Both the position numbers and the translations under genes were made by a program. Below the pieces are notes generated by a model, which searched no databases, was not told the DNA's origin, and saw nothing but the letters and a program-made list of their open reading frames with translations. DNA of 64,000 bases from Catellatospora sichuanensis (lineage in GTDB: Bacteria > Actinomycetota > Actinomycetes > Mycobacteriales > Micromonosporaceae), in assembly GCF_007483665.1 (NCBI RefSeq), contig NZ_VIQO01000031.1, positions 1-64,000 on the forward strand, written 5' to 3'. This document shows, piece by piece, positions 33,855 through 41,782 of the stretch (the first letter of the stretch is position 1; each line of letters starts with the position of its first letter).

Positions 33855-34784
33855 TCAGTCCTTGACGCCGCCGGCCGCCAGGCCGGACTGCCAGTAGCGC
33901 TGCAGGAACAGGAAGGCGGCCAGCAGCGGCAGGATGGTCAGCAGCGAGCCGGTGATCACGAGGTGGAAGATGGCCTGCCCGCCGGCGGTGGCGGCCTGGT
34001 CGTTCCACGCGTTGAGGCCCAGGGTCAGCGGATACCAGTCCGGGTCCTTGAGCATGATCAGCGGCAGGAAGTAGTTGTTCCAGGTCGCGACCATGGTGAA
34101 CAGCGAGACCGTGACGATGCCGGGGGCGAGCAGCGGCACGCAGATGCGGATGAAGGTGCGCAGCTCGCCCGCGCCGTCCACTCTCGCGGCCTCCAGGAGC
34201 TCGCCGGGGATGGCCGAGGCCGCGAAGGTCCACATGAGGTAGAGCCCGAACGGCGAGATGAGCGAGGGGATGATCACGGCCCAGGGCGTGTTGGTCAGCC
34301 CGAGCTTGGAGAACATCAGGAAGGTGGGCACGGCCAGGGCGGTGCTCGGCACCGCGACCGCGCCGATGACGACGGCGAAGACGCCGCGCTTGCCGGGGAA
34401 GTCGAACTTCGCCAGGGCGTACCCGCCGAGGGTCGCCAGCGCGGTCGCGCCGCCCGCGCCCAGCACCACGTAGAGCACGGTGTTGAGCAGCCAGCGGACG
34501 AAGACGCCGTTGTCGTAGGTGAGCGTGTCGCGGATGTTCTGGAACAGCGAGAAGTCGCCGGCGAACCACAGCCCGAACGAGCTGAACAGGCCCTCCTGCG
34601 TCTTGCTGGCGTTGATGACCAGCCAGACCAGCGGCACCAGGCTGTAGATCAGCATGAGCGCGGTGAGCGCGGTCAGCAGCGGGCTGCGCCGCTGGTGAGC
34701 GCGGCGTACGGCCTTGCGGGGGGTGCGGGTGGTCGGCGCCGGCTTGGGGGCGGCCGCGGTCGTGGGGTGGGGGTGCGTCGTCAT
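33855..34784 (-). CDS. ABC sugar permease, MalG type
   Basis: A 309-aa inner-membrane protein from ATG 34784, two bases after the stop of the MalF-type gene. Six membrane helices are predicted, and the EAA loop ELLEAARVDGAGELRTFIRI contacts the ATPase. The N-terminal ~35 residues are Pro/Thr-rich and cytoplasmic. It pairs with the product of the preceding gene to form the translocation pore. Confidence 0.93.
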   Translation of the reverse strand: MTTHPHPTTAAAPKPAPTTRTPRKAVRRAHQRRSPLLTALTALMLIYSLVPLVWLVINASKTQEGLFSSFGLWFAGDFSLFQNIRDTLTYDNGVFVRWLLNTVLYVVLGAGGATALATLGGYALAKFDFPGKRGVFAVVIGAVAVPSTALAVPTFLMFSKLGLTNTPWAVIIPSLISPFGLYLMWTFAASAIPGELLEAARVDGAGELRTFIRICVPLLAPGIVTVSLFTMVATWNNYFLPLIMLKDPDWYPLTLGLNAWNDQAATAGGQAIFHLVITGSLLTILPLLAAFLFLQRYWQSGLAAGGVKD

Positions 34785-34786
34785 GG

Positions 34787-35713
34787 CTACCGGTCCTTCC
34801 GCGTGCCACGCAGTTGGACGGCGTAGGCGACGATCATGGTGAGGATGCCCATGACGATCGCGACGGTCGCGGAGTAGTTGTACTGCTGGCCGGAGAACGA
34901 CAGCGAGTACGCGTACATGTTCGGGGTGAAGTACGTGGTGATCGCGTTGGGCGCGAGGCTCTGCAGGATCACGGGCTCGCAGAACAGCTGGAAGCTGCCG
35001 ATGATCGAGAAGATCGTCGCGATGAGCAGCGCGCCGCGGATCGCCGGGAGTTTGATCGACCGGATGACCTGCAGTTGGCTCGCGCCGTCGAGTTCGGCGG
35101 CCTCGTACAGCGACCTCGGCACGACCTGCAGCGCGCTGTAGAAGATCAGCATGTTGTAGCCGACGAACTCCCAGGTGACGATGTTGCCGATGGAGGCGAG
35201 CACCAGGTCCGGGGAGAGCGGGTCGGGCAGCGAGACCCCGAACGCGTCGTTGATGTTGCCGATCAGCCCGAACCGGGAGCCGTACATGAAGCCCCACATC
35301 AGCGTCGCGACCACGGCGGGCACGGCGTACGGCATGAACACGGCGACCCGGAAGAAGGCCTTGCCGTAGAGCCTGCCGCTGTCGATGGCAAGGGCGACCA
35401 GCAGCGCCAGGAACAGCATGATCGGCACCTGGACCAGCAGGAACAGCGTCACCCGCCAGGTCCCCGACCAGAACTGCGGGTCGGTGAACACCTGCTGGTA
35501 GTTGTCCAGGCCGACGAAGCTGGTGCCGCCGATCAGCCGGGTCCGGAAGACGCTCAGGTAGATCGCGTAGGCGATGGGCGCGACGAAGACGAAGGCGAAC
35601 ACCGCCATGAACGGGCCGACGAACGCCCAGCCGGTCCAGGACCGGCGGCGGCGCGGTCTCCCCCGGTCGGCTTGACCGGTGCGCGAGATGGTCGGAGGGG
35701 CAAGCACCGTCAT
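34787..35713 (-). CDS. ABC sugar permease, MalF type
   Basis: A 308-aa permease and first gene of the operon. ATG 35713 follows AAGGAGGAGAC, a very strong ribosome binding site. Six helices start at WAFVGPFMAVFAFVFVAPIA. The EAA loop is LYEAAELDGASQLQVIRSI. An operator sits 45 bp upstream of the start codon, so expression depends on the divergent LacI regulator. Confidence 0.93.
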   Translation of the reverse strand: MTVLAPPTISRTGQADRGRPRRRRSWTGWAFVGPFMAVFAFVFVAPIAYAIYLSVFRTRLIGGTSFVGLDNYQQVFTDPQFWSGTWRVTLFLLVQVPIMLFLALLVALAIDSGRLYGKAFFRVAVFMPYAVPAVVATLMWGFMYGSRFGLIGNINDAFGVSLPDPLSPDLVLASIGNIVTWEFVGYNMLIFYSALQVVPRSLYEAAELDGASQLQVIRSIKLPAIRGALLIATIFSIIGSFQLFCEPVILQSLAPNAITTYFTPNMYAYSLSFSGQQYNYSATVAIVMGILTMIVAYAVQLRGTRKDR

Positions 35714-35757
35714 GTCTCCTCCTTCCGACAGGTCTCAAGAATGGCTGGTCAGACCAG

Positions 35758-35773
35758 ATGTTTACGCAAACAT
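35758..35773. promoter_or_regulatory. LacI-family operator 1 (ATGTTTACGCAAACAT)
   Basis: A 16-bp dyad with arms ATGTTT/AAACAT, differing from operator 2 by one central base. It lies 45 bp before the permease start codon and would block the operon promoter. Confidence 0.8.
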
Positions 35774-35835
35774 AGCGCTGTCGCCACCACCACTCCGCGC
35801 ATGCACGAAAGGGTAAGGTTCTGTAACGATGCGTA

Positions 35836-35851
35836 ATGTTTACGTAAACAT
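35836..35851. promoter_or_regulatory. LacI-family operator 2 (ATGTTTACGTAAACAT)
   Basis: A perfect 16-bp palindrome, 78 bp centre to centre from operator 1, allowing looping. It overlaps a possible promoter of the regulator itself (TTTACG 35839-35844, N16, GATAGT 35861-35866), suggesting autoregulation. A further CGGTGA/TCACCG dyad lies at 35857-35873. Confidence 0.8.
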
Positions 35852-35959
35852 CAGCTCGGTGATAGTGTCACCGACGCCGAAGGGGCGTCAAGAAGCGGTT
35901 TCGGATTCGTTACACGAAGCACCTGACCCCCCGGACACGCCGCACGAAGGGAGCACACG

Positions 35960-36991
35960 ATGAGCCGGCCGAAGGCGCCCCGGGTGTCGATGGCCGACGT
36001 GGCCAAGCTCGCCGGCGTCTCCTCGCAGACCGTCTCCCGCGTGGCCAACGGGCACCCCAGCGTGGTCGGCACCACCCGCCAGCAGGTCCTCGCGGCGATG
36101 AAACAGCTGGACTACCGGCCCAACAGCGCCGCCCGCGCGCTCAAGAGCGGCCAGTTCCGCACCATCGGCGTGATCCTGTTCACCCTGTCCAGCACCGGCA
36201 ACAGCCGCACGCTGGAGGCCATCGCCACGCACGCGGCACTGCAGGGATACGCCATCACGCTCATCCCCGTCGCGATGCCCACCCAGGACAGCGTGCTCGG
36301 CGCGTTCACGCGGCTCGGCGAACTCGCCGTCGACGGCGTCATCGTGATCATGGAAGTGCACCTGCTCGACGCGGCGACCGTGACGCTGCCGCCGAACGTG
36401 CAGGTGGTCGTCGTCGACTCCGACGCCGGGGACCGTTACACCGTCGTGGACACCGACCAGGCCGACGGCGCCCGCCAGGCGGTCGCACACCTGCTCGAAC
36501 TGGGCCACCGCACGGTGTGGCACGTCGCCGGACCCGAAGAGTCGTTCGCCAGCGGACGGCGCGCCCAGGCCTGGCGCGACACCCTCGCCGCCGCCGGGCG
36601 CGAGATCCCCCCGCCGCTGCGCGGCGACTGGTCCGCCGAATCGGGCTACCGCGCCGGTCTCGCCCTGGCCGACGAACCCGGCTGCACCGCCGTCTTCGCC
36701 GCCAACGACCAGATGGCCCTCGGCGTCCTGCGCGCCCTGCACGAGCGGGGCCGCTCCGTGCCCGCCGACGTCAGCGTCGTCGGCTTCGACGACATCCCGG
36801 ACGCGAGCAGCTTCATCCCGCCGCTGACCACCGTGCACCAGGACTTCGCCGAGGTCGGCCGCCGCTGCGTCGAGGGCATCCTGCGCCAGATCGAACGCGG
36901 CGAGACCGAACACGGCACCGCGCTGGTACCGACCCGCCTTGAAGTGCGCACCAGCACCGCCCCGCCGCCCCGGCACGGCGCCAGCCGGTAA
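35960..36991 (+). CDS. LacI-family repressor of the beta-galactoside operon
   Basis: A 343-aa regulator; ATG 35960 follows AAGGGAG. The HTH is SMADVAKLAGVSSQTVSRVANG with the hinge helix YRPNSAARALKSG. The sugar-binding core shows TIGVILF, AVDGVIVIMEVHLLDA, DGARQAVAHLLELGHRTVWHV, AVFAANDQMALG and SVVGFDDIPDASSFIPPLTT. It probably binds the two ATGTTTACGYAAACAT sites between itself and the operon and releases on binding a galactoside or its product. Confidence 0.92.
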   Translation: MSRPKAPRVSMADVAKLAGVSSQTVSRVANGHPSVVGTTRQQVLAAMKQLDYRPNSAARALKSGQFRTIGVILFTLSSTGNSRTLEAIATHAALQGYAITLIPVAMPTQDSVLGAFTRLGELAVDGVIVIMEVHLLDAATVTLPPNVQVVVVDSDAGDRYTVVDTDQADGARQAVAHLLELGHRTVWHVAGPEESFASGRRAQAWRDTLAAAGREIPPPLRGDWSAESGYRAGLALADEPGCTAVFAANDQMALGVLRALHERGRSVPADVSVVGFDDIPDASSFIPPLTTVHQDFAEVGRRCVEGILRQIERGETEHGTALVPTRLEVRTSTAPPPRHGASR

Positions 36992-37169
36992 TTGCGCCCA
37001 TCTCCCGCTTTACCCGCATCGCCGGGCTGCCACCGGTTCGACCGGTGATTCTGCCGATGCCCGTTCCGTTAACATCGATGAAACTGACTCCACTGCTCGA
37101 TCGACCAGCCGCCCGTCCCCCGCAGCACCGCTGCTGGGCAGCTGGTTCCTCACCGTCAGGAGTGGAACA

Positions 37170-38042
37170 GTGCAGCTATCCATCTCGTCCCCCCGCCGGC
37201 GGCTCACCCGCCTGATCGCCACCGCCTTCGTCGCCACCGCTCTGGCCGGCGGAACCGCCCTCGGCACTGCCTCGCCCGCGTTCGCCGACGAGATCGGCCA
37301 AGCGCCGACCTCGTCCAACATCACCGGCAACGGCAGCTTCTCCGTCTCCACGTACAACATCTCCAGCCTCGTCTCCGGCTTCGGCGGCGGCGTGGCGTAC
37401 TACCCGACCACCTCCGGCCGCTACCCGGTCGTCGCCGTGTCCCCCGGCTTCACCGCCCGCTGGTCCAGCATCAGCTGGATCGGCCCGCGCCTGGCCTCGT
37501 GGGGCTTCGTCGTCGTCGGCATCGAGACCAACGGCCTCTACGACCAGCCGGCCAGTCGGGGCAGCCAGCTGCTCGCCGCGCTGAACTGGGCCGTGAACTC
37601 GGCCCCGAGCGCCATCACCTCCCGGGCCGACGGGAGCCGCCGCGGCGTGGCCGGCCACTCCATGGGCGGCGGCGGCACCCTGGAGGCCCTGGCTGCCGAC
37701 ACCACCGGCAACGTCAAGGCCGGCGTGCCGATCGCGCCGTGGAACAGCGACAAGACCTGGAGCGGGATCAACGAGGCCGTGCAGATCGTCGGCGGCGAGA
37801 GCGACACGATCGCCTCGGTCGGCTCCCACTCCATCCCGTTCTACAACTCCGTCAGCGGGCCCAAGAGCTACGTCGAACTGAACGGCGCCAGCCACTTCTT
37901 CCCGCAGTCGACCAACTCGACCCTGTCGCGTGCCCTGGTCTCGTGGTTCAAGCGATACCTCAACCAGGACGCCCGCTTCACGCCGTTCACCTGCGGCTAC
38001 GGCGGCACGGCGGTGTCGGACTTCCGCACCAACGCCTGCTGA
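37170..38042 (+). CDS. Secreted cutinase/PETase-like alpha/beta hydrolase
   Basis: A 290-aa secreted esterase. GTG 37170 follows CAGGAG at seven bases and opens a signal peptide (LIATAFVATALAGGTALG, cleavage near AFA-D). It matches the polyester hydrolase family: VVAVSPGFTARWSS (Phe94 at the oxyanion/substrate position), nucleophile Ser164 in GHSMGGGGTLEAL, Trp191 in PIAPWNSDKTW, Asp212 in GGESDTIA, His242 in NGASHFFPQ, and a C-terminal Cys275-Cys290 pair typical of cutinases. Natural substrates are likely cutin or triglycerides; activity on synthetic polyesters is possible but not shown. A strong terminator follows. Confidence 0.9.
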   Translation: MQLSISSPRRRLTRLIATAFVATALAGGTALGTASPAFADEIGQAPTSSNITGNGSFSVSTYNISSLVSGFGGGVAYYPTTSGRYPVVAVSPGFTARWSSISWIGPRLASWGFVVVGIETNGLYDQPASRGSQLLAALNWAVNSAPSAITSRADGSRRGVAGHSMGGGGTLEALAADTTGNVKAGVPIAPWNSDKTWSGINEAVQIVGGESDTIASVGSHSIPFYNSVSGPKSYVELNGASHFFPQSTNSTLSRALVSWFKRYLNQDARFTPFTCGYGGTAVSDFRTNAC

Positions 38043-38055
38043 AGCACCACAGCGC

Positions 38056-38086
38056 GAACGCGGCGGGGCTGGTCCCCGCCGCGTTC
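38056..38086 (+). terminator. Terminator after the PETase-like gene
   Basis: GAACGCGGCGGGG and CCCCGCCGCGTTC form a perfect 13-bp stem with a 5-nt loop, 13 nt after the stop. Confidence 0.85.
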
Positions 38087-38139
38087 ACGTGTGCCACCAC
38101 CGGCTCCACCACCGCCGCGGCGCGTATATCGTGGATCAA

Positions 38140-39024
38140 ATGCGGGTGACGACCTGGAACGTGAACTCGGTCAAGCAGCGACTGCCCCGGCTCCTGCCGT
38201 GGCTGGACCAGCGGCGACCCGACGTGCTCTGCCTGCAGGAGACCAAACTCGGCGACGCCGCCTTCACCGAACTGCTGAGCAAGGAACTCGCCGACCGCGG
38301 GTACGAGTACGCGGTGCACGGCGAGGCGCGCTGGAACGGTGTGGCGATCCTGTCCCGGGTGGGACTCGACGACGTCGTGGTCGGCATCCCCGACGGCCCC
38401 GGCTTCCCCCATCCCGAGGCACGGGCCCTGTCGGCGACCTGCGGCGGGATCCGCGTGCACTCGGTGTACGTCCCCAACGGCCGCACCCCGGACTCCGACC
38501 ACTACCAGTACAAACTCGCCTGGCTCGCCGCGCTGCGCGACACCGTCGCCGCCGGACCCGACGCCGTGATCGTGGCCGGCGACATCAACATCGCCCCGAC
38601 CGACGCCGACGTGTTCGACCCGGACGCGTTCGTCGGCCAGACCCACGTCACGGCCCCGGAACGCGCCGCACTGGCCGACCTGCAAGCCGCCGGGCTGCAC
38701 GACGTCGTCCGCGACCACTGGCCCGACAAACGGGTCTTCTCCTACTGGGACTACCGCGCGGGCATGTTCCACCAGGACCTCGGCATGCGCATCGACCTGG
38801 TGCTCGCCGGCACGCCGGTCGCCGACCGGGTCAAGGCCGCCTGGGTGGACCGGCATGCCCGCAAAGGCACCGGCCCCAGCGACCACGCCCCCGTCATCGT
38901 CGACCTCGACGAAGCCCCGGACGGCGACATCGGCCCGGTCGTGCCGCCGCCGTCCGCACCGGCCACCCGGCGCGGCAAGGCCCGCCTGCCCCAGGCCGCA
39001 CCCGCCACCCCGGACGACAAGTGA
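38140..39024 (+). CDS. xth: Exodeoxyribonuclease III (AP endonuclease family)
   Basis: A 294-aa DNA-repair nuclease acting on abasic sites and 3' ends. ATG 38140 follows a TATATC -10 box (38125-38130) by ten bases with no ribosome binding site, so the mRNA is probably leaderless. Catalytic motifs: TTWNVNS (Asn7), LQETKLG (Glu34), GDINIAPTDADV, and GPSDHAPVIVDL. The C-terminal ~35 residues (PVVPPPSAPATRRG) are a Pro/Ala tail beyond the usual domain. Its stop overlaps the next gene's start (GTGA), giving coupled translation. Confidence 0.92.
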   Translation: MRVTTWNVNSVKQRLPRLLPWLDQRRPDVLCLQETKLGDAAFTELLSKELADRGYEYAVHGEARWNGVAILSRVGLDDVVVGIPDGPGFPHPEARALSATCGGIRVHSVYVPNGRTPDSDHYQYKLAWLAALRDTVAAGPDAVIVAGDINIAPTDADVFDPDAFVGQTHVTAPERAALADLQAAGLHDVVRDHWPDKRVFSYWDYRAGMFHQDLGMRIDLVLAGTPVADRVKAAWVDRHARKGTGPSDHAPVIVDLDEAPDGDIGPVVPPPSAPATRRGKARLPQAAPATPDDK

Positions 39025-39905
39025 CCGGCACGGACACCCCACGCCTGCACGTCGGCTGCGCGATGTGGAGCCTCAAGGCCTGGCAGGGACGATTCCTGCC
39101 GCACCCGCTCCCGGCCGACGAGCGCCTGCGTGCGTACGCCGGGTGGTGCAACGCCGTCGAAGGCAACACGACCTTCTACGCCACCCCGGCACGCGGCACC
39201 GTGGTCTCCTGGGCGCAGCAGACCGACCCGGACTTCCGGTTCGTGGTCAAACTGCCCAAGCCGATCACCCACGAACGCCGCCTCACCGACGCCGACGCCG
39301 AACTGCGCGCCTTCCTGGACGCGATCGAGCCGCTGGGCCCGCGCACCCACGCCGTCTGGCTGCAGCTGCCCGGCTCGTTCACCCCCGCCGACGTGCCCGT
39401 ACTGGCCGCGTTCCTGCGCCGCCTGCCCGCCGACCACCGGTATGCCGTCGAGGTCCGCCACCGCGAGTTCTTCGACGACGCCCGCGCCATACGGCAGCTC
39501 GAGGACGTGCTCGCCGCGGCGGACGCCGAATGGGTCCCGTTCGACACCGTGGCGTTCTTCCGGTCCCCGCCGACCAGCGACGCCGAACGTGACGCGTGGA
39601 CCAAGAAACCACGCATGCCGCACCGCTCCCGCGCGCTCACCGACCGGCCGATCATCCGCTACCTGGGCCGCGACGACACCGCCGCGACCGTCGAGGGCTG
39701 GCAGCCCTGGGTCGAAACGGTCACCGGCTGGCTGCGCGAAGGCCGCTCGCCGACCGTGTTCATCCACACCCCAGACAACGCCGACGCGCCCGAACTCGCC
39801 CGCCGCTTCCACGACCAGGTGCGTGCCCAGGTGCCGGACCTGCGGCCGCTGCCCCAGCCCGCGCCAGCCGAACCACTGACCCTGTTGTCAACTATCCGGC
39901 CCTGA
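39021..39905 (+). CDS. DUF72 family protein, 3' end possibly altered by IS insertion
   Basis: A 294-aa TIM-barrel-like DUF72 protein starting at the GTG overlapping the exonuclease stop. Family marks: LHVGCAMWSLKAWQGRFLP, NAVEGNTTFYATP, FRFVVKLPKPITHERRL, and YAVEVRHREFFDD. Function is unknown; coupling to exonuclease III suggests a nucleic-acid role. The last codons (after PLTLL) and the stop TGA lie inside the terminal palindrome of the adjacent IS, so the native C-terminus may have been replaced. The reading frame continues in the DNA on the other side of the element. Confidence 0.85.
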   Translation: MTGTDTPRLHVGCAMWSLKAWQGRFLPHPLPADERLRAYAGWCNAVEGNTTFYATPARGTVVSWAQQTDPDFRFVVKLPKPITHERRLTDADAELRAFLDAIEPLGPRTHAVWLQLPGSFTPADVPVLAAFLRRLPADHRYAVEVRHREFFDDARAIRQLEDVLAAADAEWVPFDTVAFFRSPPTSDAERDAWTKKPRMPHRSRALTDRPIIRYLGRDDTAATVEGWQPWVETVTGWLREGRSPTVFIHTPDNADAPELARRFHDQVRAQVPDLRPLPQPAPAEPLTLLSTIRP

Positions 39906-39914
39906 AGGGCCAGG
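39896..39914 (+). repeat. IS end palindrome copy 1
   Basis: Nineteen bases identical and in the same orientation as copy 2 at 41565-41583. The hairpin overlaps the DUF72 stop codon. This is the tnpB 3' side, where a guide-bearing reRNA would end. Confidence 0.75.
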
Positions 39915-39946
39915 CTTGCAGGTCTCTTCCCTCGCTGGCTGCGAGG

Positions 39947-41098
39947 TTAGGCCGCGTGTGGGCGGTTGACTGCGCCCCAGCGCTCGACACCGCGCTGGGC
40001 GATGTTGAGGGCTGCATTGTGATCGGCGTGGGCAACGACCCCGCACGACCTACAGGTGAAGGTTTCCTGGTCGGGGCGGTTGCGTTTGTCGCGGTGCCCG
40101 CACCGGTTGCAGGTCTGCGAGGTGTAGCGGGGGTCGACTTGGACCAGCGGCACACCGGCCCGGCGTGCCTTGTAGGTCAGGAATACGCCGAGCTGGCCGA
40201 ACGACCATGACGACAGGGTGACCCGTTGGGGCTTTCGGAGCCGGACCCGGTCGCGGATCCCCGTCAGGTTCTCGACGGCGATCCCGCGGCCGGTGCGTAC
40301 AGCCTCGGTCACGATGGTCTTGGCAATGGCGTGGTTGACGTTCGCGGCGTGCCGTGTTTCCTTGCGGCGGCGCCGGGCGAGCAGCCGGCGGGCCGATTTG
40401 GTGCCCTTTGCCTGCAGCCGCTTGCGTAGCCGCAGCTGCCGCCGCCGGTAACCGTTGAGCCTGGTTCCGGCGTAGCGGGTACCGTCGCAGTCGTAGGCGA
40501 TGTTCGCGATGCCCAGGTCCACGCCGAGGAACCCGCACGGGTCGATCAGTTCCGGCTCGGCCACCTCGACGCTCGCGTAGAGGAGCCACATGCCGTCACG
40601 GTGGACGAGGTCGGACTCTCCGATCGGCAGGGTGGCGACGGCTTTGAGCTGCTGCGGTGACCCGGTGTACGCCACGGTCTTGAGCCTGCCGTCGACGGTC
40701 CAGATCGACACGGTGCGAGCGTCTGGCCGCCAGGACAGCATCCGCGCGTCGTAGGGCTGCGCGGCATCCCACCGGAACGAGATCGGCTTGGTTTCGGCGT
40801 TCGCCCGGCGTTTCGAGCCCGGCTTGCCGAGGTTGCCGGCCCGGATGTTGGCCTTCAACGTCTTGTACGAGTCGCTGACCTTCTTGATGACGTGCTGGGC
40901 CGCTTGCGCGCCGAGCCGATGCTGGTCCTTGATGGCCTGGTAGACGTGCTTGCGGAGGTCGTAGTTGCGGTAGGCGCCGCTCTGGCGGGCCACAACGGCT
41001 ACCTGGGACGCCGCGGTGTTGCACGCGCGCAGTGTCGCCGCCAGCGCCGACTCCTGCTCCGACGTGGGCTGGAGTTTAATCTGGACAACCAGCTTCAC
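39947..41098 (-). CDS. tnpB: TnpB RNA-guided nuclease (IS605 OrfB family)
   Basis: About 383 aa from GTG 41098 (VKLVVQIKLQPTSEQ); ATG 41140 would overlap tnpA. The RuvC catalytic residues appear intact: Asp in GVDLGIANIAYD, Glu in GIAVENLTGIRDR, and Asp in AHADHNAALNIA. The zinc finger is CNRCGH...CRSCG, and the Arg-rich RRRQLRLRKRLQAKG helix matches the bridge region. TnpB proteins use an RNA from the element's end to cut the empty donor site and favour IS retention. The protein looks full-length and active. Confidence 0.92.
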   Translation of the reverse strand: MKLVVQIKLQPTSEQESALAATLRACNTAASQVAVVARQSGAYRNYDLRKHVYQAIKDQHRLGAQAAQHVIKKVSDSYKTLKANIRAGNLGKPGSKRRANAETKPISFRWDAAQPYDARMLSWRPDARTVSIWTVDGRLKTVAYTGSPQQLKAVATLPIGESDLVHRDGMWLLYASVEVAEPELIDPCGFLGVDLGIANIAYDCDGTRYAGTRLNGYRRRQLRLRKRLQAKGTKSARRLLARRRRKETRHAANVNHAIAKTIVTEAVRTGRGIAVENLTGIRDRVRLRKPQRVTLSSWSFGQLGVFLTYKARRAGVPLVQVDPRYTSQTCNRCGHRDKRNRPDQETFTCRSCGVVAHADHNAALNIAQRGVERWGAVNRPHAA

Positions 41099-41121
41099 CG
41101 GGTCACTGTAACATTTGGTCT

Positions 41122-41553
41122 GTGTCACCAAGATGGACACCCGACCCGGACGTGCGGCGTGGCCGTAGCGTTGTCTCCAACCTGCATGCGCACTTGGTCT
41201 TCACTACCAAGTACCGACGTGGGGCGTTGACCGCCCCGATCCTCAGCCGCTGCGAGGAGATCATGCGTGCGGTGTGCGCCGACTTCGGCGCGGAGTTACG
41301 TGAGTTCAACGGCGAAACCGACCACGTCCACCTGCTCGTGCACTACCCACCTGCCGTGCCGATCTCGAAACTGGTCAACAGCCTCAAAGGCGTCTCGGCC
41401 CGCTATCTGCGCCAGGAGTTCCGTATCCACCTGGCCCGCTACCTGTGGGGCGGACACCTGTGGTCGCCGTCGTACTTCGCTGGCTCCTGCGGCGGAGCCC
41501 CACTGGCCGTGGTCAAGGAATACATCGAAAACCAGAAACGTCCCGCTGGGTGA
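41122..41553 (+). CDS. tnpA: TnpA Y1 HUH transposase (IS200 type)
   Basis: A 143-aa single-strand transposase. The core is LHAHLVFTTKYRRGAL, HUH motif DHVHLLVHYPP, and the catalytic Tyr in VVKEYIENQKRP. All key residues are present, so the element may be autonomous. Its start region faces tnpB with a 23-bp gap, implying a shared divergent promoter. Confidence 0.92.
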   Translation: MSPRWTPDPDVRRGRSVVSNLHAHLVFTTKYRRGALTAPILSRCEEIMRAVCADFGAELREFNGETDHVHLLVHYPPAVPISKLVNSLKGVSARYLRQEFRIHLARYLWGGHLWSPSYFAGSCGGAPLAVVKEYIENQKRPAG

Positions 41554-41564
41554 CGGCTTTCCTC

Positions 41565-41583
41565 CCGGCCCTGAAGGGCCAGG
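41565..41583 (+). repeat. IS end palindrome copy 2
   Basis: Identical to the 19-mer at 39896-39914; 12 bp after the tnpA stop. It marks the tnpA-side end of the element. Confidence 0.75.
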
Positions 41584-41599
41584 GTTCCAGCCTTACTCA

Positions 41600-41683
41600 C
41601 TGCTGAACCTCGCCACCGACACGATCGGCGACGTCGCCGCCCGTACCCTCGACCGGCTCTGGGCCCGCTTCAGCCCGCGCTGA
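41600..41683 (+). pseudogene. Possible displaced 3' end of the DUF72 gene
   Basis: Past the IS, the frame reads LLNLATDTIGDVAARTLDRL and then WARFSPR before a TGA. If the element is removed between the DUF72 codons ending PLTLL and this CTG, the frames join. It might be the original C-terminus, or unrelated DNA; many DUF72 proteins end near the PLTL position, so confidence is low. Confidence 0.35.
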
Positions 41684-41782
41684 CCGCGCCGCCGCATTCG
41701 AGCATGTCAGAGGGGTCGTGTCTACTGTTCCCACCGGCGCGAACAGGGCGCCGGACCGAGCAGGGCACTTAGGGGAACAGGC

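Larger units (their letters stand above)
39888..41599. mobile_element. IS200/IS605-family element with divergent tnpA and tnpB
   Basis: About 1.7 kb containing a TnpB gene (minus) and a Y1 transposase gene (plus), heads together. Both ends carry the same 19-mer CCGGCCCTGAAGGGCCAGG (39896-39914 and 41565-41583), whose core GGCCCT-GA-AGGGCC is a hairpin, as expected of subterminal IS605 palindromes. Exact ends are estimates, since this family makes no target duplication. It lies immediately at the 3' end of the DUF72 gene. Confidence 0.8.
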
